From positions 31,313,986-31,377,985 of the forward strand of contig CAIIXF020000004.1 in assembly GCA_903813345.2 (NCBI GenBank): a stretch of 64,000 nucleotides of DNA, in the 5' to 3' direction. Under the pieces are notes generated by a model. That model did no database searches. It saw only the letters and a program-made list of their open reading frames with translations, and was not told the DNA's origin. This document shows, one piece after another, positions 46,501 to 58,500 of this stretch. A program made the position numbers and the translations under genes. The number at the start of each line of letters is the position of its first letter. Position 1 is the first letter of the stretch. This DNA comes from Owenia fusiformis (Eukaryota; Annelida; Polychaeta; Sabellida; Oweniidae).

Positions 46501-49500
46501 ACTGTATGGTGATTAAAAAGATTTACAGGGGTGCTTGAAAAAGGCATTATTACTGTGTACTTGTATGGGGATGCTCCATTATAATACCCATGAACTCCAC
46601 TTCTTAAATGACAAAGAGAATAAACTAGAAAGGCAGTATTAAGCAAGTGGGTGCTGCACCCACTTGAGATTTTATAAACAGGCTTGCACCCACCTGAAAA
46701 TCCATTTACACCCACTTGAAAATGAGAAAAATCATGAAAATAGGCATATTTTGATCTTTGGTCTAAGTTTTCTCAATATCATTAGACCTGTGATCAAAGT
46801 ATTTGTGCATCTGCTCTCACCTACAGTTGCTTCCTGGAAATCTGTAAATATGTTGTTATAGCAACGGTTCAATGATCCTAGAGTCTGCTCTGTCAGTTTA
46901 CATTTTAATATCTTTCATATCTCCTTTTATCTTTTTAATTTTTGCTTCTCTGTTGTTATAGCAACATATTATTATGTTGTTATAGCAACGGTTCAATTAT
47001 CTTAGAAATCTGCCCTGTCAGTTAATATCTTTCATATCTCCCTTTATCTTTCGACTTGTTGCTTTTCTGAATCTGCCTTTATGTAATGGTGATACAGTGA
47101 AACTGCCTCATCCAAACACCTCTTGGGCTGGCCAAGGGTGTTTAGATTTACCAGTGTACACTTTTTTAGGTTTTTTGAATGTTGGGGCCAATGGCAGATT
47201 TAGAAGTGACACTGAAGAAAGCATTCCCATTGAGAGTCCAATTTATCATCTCTCATTGAATCCCACATTTAAAAACCTTGAAATGTGAACACCTGCTAAT
47301 CCAAACTCTTGTGTTCCCATTAGACAGGTTTTATAGTACTTATTCCTGTTATATTGTACTTATTCCTGGTTATATGATTAGCTCATATCTATCAGCTGCT
47401 GTTAGTTTCATATGAGAAACACCTTTGATCTTTGTATATATATAATGAGCTAGATATATCCCAGAAAAAAAACATTGTGAAGGTTGTTAAACATTGAAAT
47501 GTTAAATTGACTGGAAAAAGAATGAATTTCGTAATGAATGACATGATATGAATTGGTATGCAGTCAACATTCTAAAGTATATAGAATTGTTAGAAAATTG
47601 GGCAGTGAAGCCAGTAAAGGAACAGAATCTACATCTACATCAATAATCTGCAAAAGGTTAATAAGCTTATTTAAAGCAGACTTACTCTATTAACCTATAA
47701 GACTATTTTCTTGTGCATACATAGGAAAAGTTATTTATGTTTCAGAGTAGTTGGTCTACGACTGCATGGTTGTACTGCATTTTTGGTAATATACCATCAA
47801 ATCAGACACCAAGTGTAACATTCTACTTGGAAAAAGGTTAAATCATGTTTGGGACATGGAAAATGGTTTCGTCAACTTGTTCCATGTAGCTCGTCATTCA
47901 TAACAATTCCAAAAAGTGGATTTACTATTGACCTTTGGAAAAATCATGACTCCTAAAATACTGAAGTTTAGACAGCTGGTTCTCTACTCCTCAGTTCATC
48001 TTTGCCATATGGTATTACTTCACAGTTTATGAAATGCGCTTCATGGACTACATGACCCACATCAATACATGGTGGTAATCCCTTTGCTAAAATTACTTCC
48101 AGAGTGATGTCATGTAGGGGTAGTCTTTATTTTGCACCAGAAAATAACATGGGCGGGTATAGCAATTTTTCAAACAATGTTTTCTTGAACCATCCCCTAA
48201 TGCTGTAAATTCTGTAAAAATTATCCTTTGCATGGTACTTGTACCTGTAGATGGACAATTTGGCTGTGCCTTGATGAATGGCACAACTTGGCTGTGCTGG
48301 GAGCTCTTAGATGCTTGGGTGAGGATATGTTCTCTCTTTTCTCCTTTATTTGAATAAAATACCTATTTTTATGGATATCTATACATTTTAGAATGTTGAC
48401 TACACGCCTGTTAAATGAATTTCTATCCAATATTTCTGTTGTCCATTTTTTCTGATTTAGAACAAGACCAATATGGATTACTTCATATGGAAATGTCTTT
48501 GGACCATTCTTGCCTTGGGATATGCAGTTCGGGTCATCATAGGTGGTGATATGTCTTTGTAGTTATGTTTTATTGCAGTTCCTGTGAATATATCATCACA
48601 GTTCTTATATTTTGAAATTCCCAACAGAGCAAGTGAAGGTATATCAGCATACAATGATGTAGCAAGCTTTTAAGAGAATGCTTCAAATTGTGTAGAAATA
48701 CAAGAAAATCAGACTGTTTATTCAAATCTTAGCAAGAAATGGCATAAAATGGGGAGAAATATGAGATCTTTTAAAATGGGTTATATAGACACTTAGAGGA
48801 ACATTGACCTGACTTAAGCACCCATTTAGATAACTCTTTGAGATTGGTTCTATCAATGAATAGGGACGAACACTTCATTCAGCCATTTTGGTAACTTGGC
48901 TATAGGGTGGGGTACTATTTTTAGTATTTTACAGCTATTGATGGTATCTTAAGGGGTTTGCAGTTTATGGATTGACCTTAACGCATCTTTGGATGATATT
49001 TCCTTTTAAGAGGATTATTGAGGTGGACCTTTTGGTATAATATTTGGGTATCATATTTTATGGCTTATTGTGTTGTTATATGTTGGCCTCGGGGATGTAT
49101 CTGAAAACTAAAAGGGGGAGGGGCAAATTATCCCACCGCACTTCATTCATTGATCAAAAGTGCAAATTGACTTTATTCTGTCCTTTTGGTATCTTTGAGG
49201 TCCTTATTGTTTTAGGTTGATCTTCTCAAATGTAGTTCCATTGGCTCTTGGCTTTGTATTACAGAAATTACTTGAATGTTAGCTAGCTTCTTGTGCAAAG
49301 AAGTCCATGTTTTCCAGATCAGAGAATCATCTTAAATTAAAGAGTTTTGACATGGTTAAGCACTCGGCGAGGGTTAAACTGACCAAAGGAAAACAAACAT
49401 CTTCAATTACAAAGGACTCTTGCTTTGGGGAGGCAATTATCCTGAAATAACAAAGTGATTGAGGAATGATGCTGTTTGTCTTTGACAACTGGATACAACC

Positions 49501-52500
49501 ACTTCCTGGCTGTTGTCATGGTAACCAACAATGCTTAGTAACCACAGTGTATATATTTTTCATTTGGAGGTGTGCTTTATCCATTTCTGCCATTCTGATA
49601 CTCATAGCATCTTTCTGTTTCACCTGAAACAGGGCTGAGAAGAAATGAGATGTCATGGTATATCATGATGCATTTCTGCAGCTATCTAATTGTTTTATGG
49701 ATGATTAAAAAATAACTTCTGATTCATATAACTAGACTTGCATCTAAATCAGGCAACAAATATCAGTTACCATGGCAACATAAATTATTAATAGTTTTAT
49801 TCTAACAAGACTGAAAATAATTTTGTTGTATATTTTTGGACTTTAACATTAACATTACTTTCAGTGTTAAAATCATTTTTTGGACTATACGTAGACTGTT
49901 GTTTGCTTTGGGGCAATAGGGCAAAGGTAATATATGCTCTTAGTCTGTCAGAGAATCTTCTTGCATTTCATGAGGATATATTCTATTTTTGGTTTTTAGC
50001 GAACCTATATGAGAATTTCTTGGTCATTTAACTGGAGGAATGTCATTGTATTTGCATGTCGGTAATGTTTCTTTGTTAGGCGCATTTTCATTATTCTTTT
50101 TGGGAAATTTTGGAGAACATGTATTTTGCAAGATAAGGTTAGTGTGATCCCAATCTACAGCTAATTTCAACACCTTTGGTTAAATTTATCTTTTTAGGTT
50201 CCCCTTCAAAACTTCACCAGGATATTTATGGTTTGTTCAGGATATTTTTGAAGACTGATTTAGTTTTGCATGCACTTAATGCAACTGAATGCTCTAATTA
50301 CAAAATTGATTAAAACTGTATATTTTAATTTATTGGTTATGAGGTGAATATTTGATAATTCACAATTATTGATTTGTTTAGTTGATTTTCATTTTTTGGT
50401 TAGGTATAATTCACTTTAGTCAGTGTTCACAGTTCAAGCATCATATTAGCCTGGTATTTGTTGAGTCTGGCCTTTAGTCTGATCTGGTTGTCAGGGAAAC
50501 CAATTTGTATTGGTTACCATAACAACACGCTGGTGTACATTAAATTGATATTCTGTAATTGCTCTTATGTTTATATAATTAACAGTATATTAATCTAGAT
50601 GCAGTAAGGACAGACCAAATACAGGGGGCATTATATATCAGTTCAATGTACTCTGCAATGTTTTTTTGGCCTGGGTCCATTGCCAGACCTTGTATCGTGT
50701 CTGTATTAATAACGAAATGATTTAGTTTTGCAATATTACGATTTATTATATTAATCCCTTTCAAGCAACTGACAATTATTTATTAATAATTAAAACATAA
50801 CATTTGAAAAAACTATTTTAGTACATTTCACTTGCACTAAAGTTACTTTTTAGTTCACATTTGTTTAATCTGATTTTTCAAGGGCATCATATCACCAATG
50901 TCCCATTGATCTATTACATTGGGGGTCAGATGTCAAAACAATTCTTTTTTCAACGACACTTTAACATTAATATAGAACCATATACAGTAAGTGTTTGTCG
51001 ATCAGCTGATAGAGGGCCTTTATAAATCTATTACGAAGATATCTTCATTTACGCCCCAGACAATTTAGATAAATGGAGGTTCTTTAGGCTTTTTCTTTAG
51101 ATACTGATTAGCATTGTCATGTTGATAATGGAGTTCTTTTCTCAATTCTAAAATGTCAATCTCGTGAACTTCAGTTTTCATCTTATATGTTGCAAGCTGG
51201 ACAAAATGCTAATGATTTTTTTCAGTTTGTTTTCTGGATGAGAAAAAATGTAGAACGAAGTTTTGAGACACTTGTCAGTTTGTAAGTTGGACTTAAAAGC
51301 GACAGAACAAAGGTTTGAGACACTTGGCTAATCAAAAACAAGATGTACCGTGTCAGTAGAATTGTGTAGTGAATATTTATAGACTTGTAAAACACAATGT
51401 GTGTTCCACATGGGTCTCATTACTTCACTTCTACAATTGACAAGTTGTTTAAACTGTCATAAATCCTAAAACATGTTAGTTAAACAAATGAAACGTGCTA
51501 TTTTTATCACTTTTCTTAGTTTAAATGGATGACCCTTATTCTATGTTAAAAACAGTGTTTTATGTTAATATCACTGTTTTTTCATCAATAACACAATTGT
51601 TTGTTAATAACACCATTTCGATGTTAATATCACTGTTTCTGAGTTAAAAAACACTGTTTTTATGTTAATATCACTGTCTCTTCATCAGTAACACAATTTC
51701 TGGTTAATAACACCATTTCTATGTTAATAACACTATTTCTGTATTAATATCACTGTTTCTGAGTTAAAAACATTGTTTTTATGTTAATATCACTGTCTCC
51801 TCATCAGTAACACAATTTCTGGTTAATCACACCATTTCTTTTTAATAACACTGCAAATATCCTTAGTGTTTCTTTATACAAATTCATTTCCAAAAGAATT
51901 GAATAAAAAACATAGACGCAATGCAAGAAAATAGAAGAAAACAAAAACTAGGGGTAATGGCCTCTTAATCTATTCCTTCAACACTGAATAAAAAATCCAG
52001 ATTTTTAGGTCAACAGTCTTTCCGCATGATAATCTCAAATTCACCTTGGATTAGTTGTAACCAATTTTGTAGGTCATTTATCTTACATATGTCTAATGAT
52101 TTAGACTGACCAAGTAACCTTATTAGGGCATATAATATGTAACATGTATGGGAACTTCTGGCAGTTTTCAATTCATCTTCCCTTTGTTCTTTTGATGTAT
52201 GATTAGCAGTTCTAAAAGTTCAACTTGTTCTTTATGTGTGTGGTTGGCAGTTCTTGACTGCCCCCTCCATTGGGTGTGTTTGGCAGTCTCCCCATCCATT
52301 CTATATTTCTCTTATTCCTTCATTGAGCCAATATCCCCCCCCCCTCCCTTAGTTATTCTAATATAGCAACTTTTGTCTGGAAAATTCAAAGACTATGTAA
52401 AGTGCTTCTAATTATTGCCAAATCAGAGACATTTGGAAATAAGTCTTAGCCTCACAAGGTCAATTTTAAAAAGTAAACCATTAGAATCCTTCTGGGTTCT

Positions 52501-55500
52501 GTCATCATTAAACCCAAACTTAACCTTCCCATTGTATCCTTCCTCAAAATATCTTCAAGCAAAACAAACTCAAAATGATCATGGATAGCATCGTCTTATC
52601 AATTTGTTCAAAGATTTTGAGCTAGAGAAGGGCTATGTATGCCTGACATGGCATTAGTCTATAAAATAAATATTGTGAAATCTCTCTGCTAATTACCTAA
52701 ACAGTTGGTAGTTATCTAAGGTCAAGCAAAAATGTGAAAAATTAGTCAAAAAAACTTTATGTTACTAGTGTTCTAGATTACCAAACAAAGTGGTACTGTA
52801 TTTTTTTAGAAACTCGGTGTTAGAATAAGATTTTTTTTAGTATTTTAAAGTTTTCTTTTGATACCCTAAGGGATTTTTGCATTTCTTCAGAAACTGCATC
52901 ATTTACATGTGTATGTACATAAGTAAAAAATGGTACACATATTTTTCTAAAACCTAAATAAAAAGTAAGGGCCATTTGTTTAGAAACGAGTAGGTCTTTG
53001 AAGAAGTTTGATTTTGCTTCTTAAAAGAGAGCTTCATCCCCATTAGTAATTACTGGGTTCTGGTTAATTGATCACAAGAGTTGATTTTAATTTGATCTCC
53101 ATTCTCCAGGTAGATTTTGTTAGATCCCTAGTCAGATCTCCAGGTAGATATCATCCCTAGTTAGATCTAAACAGATCCTAGATAGAGCTTTGCAGATTTC
53201 CAGGTTGATCTTATTCAATTCCCAGGATAGATCTAAATAGATCTTAGCTGATCCAAAATAGATCATTGCAGATCCCCCTATAGAACACAGCTGATCCCTA
53301 GATAGAGCTTTACAGATCCCCACCTAGATCGAGGTAGATCTCTGAGTACAGGTGCTCTACATATATGTTAAACTTATCAGTAAATTGTTTACTTATTTAT
53401 TTTTACTGAGCAAACTCTACGCTGTTCCTCTCAGCTGTTGACCTAAGTAAAATATAGACAACATACCTGTAATCGCAGCCGCAAGGGCCAAAAGGTCTTG
53501 GGAGAAATCATTTAATGGTTGAAGGGAGAACCCTGCTTTTCAATTGGCTACATTAGACTCTGACAACAACAAATATTTTTTCATATGTTGAGATGGTCTT
53601 AAGAGTCTCAAATGTAACTTTTTTATTATTATGAATAAGAGAGTTAAATTATTCACTATTAAATAAAAAAATATAATGTTATTATTTTCAAACAACATAA
53701 ATGATCGGATATGGAATAAGTATCACTAATTTAAGAGTTAAGGTGGAATTTTGCTCTAACAAAGGGTCCGTGATGACATAACTTTCTTGTAGATTATCTT
53801 TCTACTTGACTTAGTTTAAAAATCAAGCACCATATACTGTAATGTAATGTGAGTGTTTTGTCTATAGATTAACTCCGAAAATAATTTTATTTTATCTTGC
53901 GCCCACACTTGTTTGCCAAATAAGCGGAACCCACGCTCAATCAGTCAATGTTCTATTGATGTTCAATTCAAGGTTTCATGGAGAAAGGTTGGTTTGTTTG
54001 TTCTCCAAATTCAATGTCAATAATATTTAACAGAGCTAACATACATATTTACAGATGCATGTGTATCTATTTTGTTTGAACACTCGTGGCTTGCTCTCTT
54101 GACATGTCTAATTTGATATTTCATTATTTTGATATAAGATTTGTCATGTTTTATAGGGGTTTGGATTGTTTTTCACATTTTGTTGTTTTTTAGCATAGAA
54201 AGATGAAGTAATCATTTGTTTTTTGCAATTGCTTTAACAAGTTTTTTCTTCTCTGAAATAAAAAAATTGAATTAATTAAAAAATACTATGATGGTTTGCG
54301 ACTGTATCATGTGGCGTGTTCCAGAATTGACAGTACTTTAAAATAAATTTTGAGAACATAGAAAAAAAAGATGAAGTAATCATGATTAAACTGAAATAGA
54401 CATGTTGACATCTTAAGTTAGGTGTAAGTTTAAGAACGTTTAAGTTTAAGAAAGTCGAACACAAAGTGACATGACTGAATCTATAAGAAGTGCCGCAAGA
54501 AAGAGCTAATTTGGGCATGTTTTTCCAATAGCAGTGTTTTTTGAGTGTTTTAGTTTAGACTGAACAAAAAAGCCGGGCGACTTGACTTTCCACTCCTGAG
54601 CCCTGGAGGTCCAACATTTTCTAAATGATTATGCCTGCTTTATGTTTTTCTCTCTAAAATTTGAATGAAGTGTCTGATTTTCTTGCATTTCTATACAATT
54701 TAGAGTGTTGACTACATGCCTGTTTACTTTATTCCTTGCTGATTCCACTCATTTTGATCGTATTTTGCATTTTAAAACATCACTCTCGTGATATTTCGAT
54801 CCCAGGTCGAGTGCTCTTAATATAATACATATACCTTTTACATGATACTTGGTAAAACCTAAATTATGAGTCTAGACAAAAAGTTCTTTGAAACTACATT
54901 TTTCACTTATTGACATCGCTAAGGGTGTTAATTTGAGACGTGCTTAAAGCTAAAGTACGAAACATTTTGCAAAAAATGTCATCTTGGATTACCAAGATAT
55001 GAAATTTTCAAAATGAAAATCACACTTCGAATATGAAGGTTGTCATTTGACCTAAATGCGTGAAGAGAAGTTGGGGCGGGGGGGGGGGGGGTTCTAACAG
55101 AGATTCCATAACTCCTAGTTTTGAGCAACTCCCAGAATTTTCTGGTTTCGTTAATGGAAGTTTTATTCGTTTATAAGTGTACTTATTTTGCAAAGCAACT
55201 AAATGTGGGAAATGAATGCAATAGACTAATAAATTCACAGATTTAAGTGTTTTATTTCTTTGTGGTATTTTTCGTTATTTAATTATAGCTGACCAAAACC
55301 ACTGTGTGGGTGATAACTCCTACGAGGGAAATATCAAGATATCTCCTACTAGGGAAATATCAAAAATCGTAGTTGCATGGTTTGAAGTACAAATGGAAAA
55401 GGGTGGAATTCGCAAGGAATAAAATAAATGGATGAATAATCAACATATTGAATCACAATGAGAATGCATTAAGATTTTAAAGAGAAATCGTTTGAATAAT

Positions 55501-58500
55501 TTTCAGGGATGAAGTATATTCCCCTCCCCCCCAAAGACATGAAATACACTGTTATTTCTTTAACTCATCATTACGATAAGAATATGTAAAATGCATGCTA
55601 TATATCCTTAAATCTACATAGAATGCAAATAAAAATTCAGTCATTTATTACTGTTATAAAAAAAGTGTAAGATCCCAGACAAAAATAAAATGGTATTAAT
55701 AGGGTTTATAGGGCATATATAGTTAACAGCTACATCTACAAGTGGCAATTCAAGTAATAGCTTCCTATTTTCGCCAATTTTATCTAAAGTAAGATAATCT
55801 TCACAGACATGAGGAAATTCCTCCATAGTCTGGTTAAGTGAATCACCCTCGCCCCCTCGAGCTTCTTAACACAGGTTGAAGACCACACGGGGGTCTGATC
55901 AAAACTTTTATCGCATACACGAGGGGAAGGGGCTGGGTAGGAGGGGGAGGGGGTAAGTCCCAGTATGTAAGTGCAGTTTGGATATTTTTTTAGCCCACAT
56001 GGGGAACTGATCAAAACATTCGTCAAAAGAAATTATTGCATATATGTGGGAAATGGGGAGGGGGGTAACCCCCTTCTAACTCCTGACCATGTTTGAATAT
56101 ATTTTTTTGCCGGCACTGGGTCTGGTCAAAACATTGACTTCAGTCACAAGACGTAATATCATATATATAATGAAAAGGAAAGAAGGGGGGTTAAGTCATA
56201 TCATGATGTCATCATTATTTTTTCCTGTATTGTGTTTAGTTACCATAACAACTGGGAAGATAGGATAGTTAGGGGGAAGCTAAGTAACAATTAAATCAAG
56301 TTTTTGACAGGATTTCTTTTTATTGAATCGACCCCTTGTTGATGTTTAATCAAACAATCTGGGTTGTAAATACTGTAAATAAAGTTTAAATGACATTATA
56401 AACATGAAAGGTCAACATGACCTGAAAATGTTGTACTACTTTGAATCAAATAAACAATGTTTATATCAACAATGCCAACAAGTTTTATTAATTTTCAATT
56501 GTCATTAAAAGTAAAACTCTGAGAAACTTATCAAAAAAAGTTTTAATTCACAATCATTTTGACTTGTGTGTGTTATTGATTTGATTTGAAAATGACTTAG
56601 CATCCATTCCATTTCGTAATCCCAGTGATAATTTTAGGAAACCGTGGAAATATTTGACTTTTGAAGATTTCTCAATCAGTGTCTAAATCCGAGGTACACT
56701 CCCCTTTAAAAGTTTGGCAACTGAAAGTTCCCTTTCGTGTTTATGTTTGGAAATTTGAAAAATTCATCAAATTTGTCATTTTCTGAACTGTCATGATTAA
56801 GAAACAAAATCAGGATTCATATCATTCACTTGCTTTGATATGCTATGAAATTAAAGTTTCTGATTCCAAACTTATGGAGGGGGTGTAGATATGGAGATGT
56901 GGGGGGGGTATACAGGTACTCCAGGCAAAAGTTTCCACAAAAATAAATATTAAATGTAAAAGTCACATTAACCCAACAGGAATTGCACTCACAACCTTTG
57001 ATAACATTTCACCCTCCAGGACTGTGGCTCGAATTTGGATCACTTTAAACGTCTATATTTATTTATTTGAATGTTAATAGCTTGTAGAGCTTTTCTATGT
57101 AGAATTAACCAATTAAAAAGCAATCAATGGTTGCTTTTGCATATTGCTCAACTTTCCTCTCTCAAACCTGTAATAAATTCTACTGCTTCAAACACTTGCT
57201 TTTTGTACTTACATTATATATATTTAATAAGAATTTGGGGGTTGAGCCACCCCTCTGGCCAAGAATTCCTTACAAAATCATGCAGTTTTTACCATTTTGA
57301 GCAATTTTGCAGTTTTTATCATTTTGAGCAATTTTGCAGTTTTTACCATTTTGAGCAATTTTGCAGTTTTTACCATTTTGAGCTTCAAGAGAGTTTAGCA
57401 TAACTCTAAATAAAATGTAGTATATTTAAACTGCCAGTCGGAAGTACAAATCAGAGTAACACCTCAGGTAGAATTTTGCTAAGTTTGTTTACATTTGAAT
57501 CCTAGACTGGTACTGATCAAAATAAAGTCTTCCTATTGTAAATGTCTATTCTAGTATATATATCTCAAAAATCTTGGTGTATGTCATTACTACTTAGAGT
57601 GTGGGCTGTTTGAGGATTCTTTGAGCTGAGTCAACTTATTTTTTATTCAATATCTGTTTAAATTCATGTCAACATAATAATTGTTGTTATATTTTTGTGG
57701 TGAGTGAATGGATTTATTATTAGAACTCTGAAGTCATCGTTTGTTATATTTAATATCTGTTTTTGAAATTCATGTCAAATAATTGTTATTTTTTGTGAAT
57801 GAGTTCATTTCTAGAACTCTGATGTCATCATTTAAATCATACTTGGTTTTGCTAGACAACTTCTAGGGGTGAATCATATTTTAAAATGCAAAATTGAGCG
57901 AAAAGAGAGGAATCAGCAAGGATTAAAGACAATTCATTCAAATTTTTGAGAGAAATTTTTAACAGATGAATGTTTTAAATAAAATTCTCAATGAAATGCA
58001 AACCGAAATGAGAAAAGTCTAACATGAGTGCATTTATATTGATCACATCTCAAACTTAAATGGTGAATGCTGATTGGTCTAATCTGGTCACATGACTGGT
58101 TGATAATTTGATATATCACTCTCAGCAAGAAAGGCTATTAACCTACTATAAGAACACTACACTTACATGTGAGATATGAAATGTTTATGTATATTATTTA
58201 AGAGAGTTGGGTCTATTGCTTTCCGAAACATGGAAATCTACTTGGTCTCAACTTGAGTGTTTCAGACAAGTCAAGTGCAAATATTTATTCTCAGAATGTA
58301 CTTTTACTTGAGAAAATGCACTTTTAGTTGAAAAATGCACTTTACATGAGGCAAAGCATATTTTTGAGGCATTTTTGACCAAATTTGGTCTAAATTGTGA
58401 AAATAGGGATTTAACACCTACTTGAGAAACATCCTGGGGAGAACACTGTATGTATGATAAAATGGATATACATACATATTTCTTTTACCAGGAGTTCCCA

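Noticed and set aside
53132-53323. 63-codon minus-strand frame
   Set aside because: Lies wholly in the degenerate GATC-rich tandem repeat.
57071-57403. 110-codon frame with repeated CSFYHFEQF
   Set aside because: Product of the 27-bp tandem unit inside an R2 repeat.
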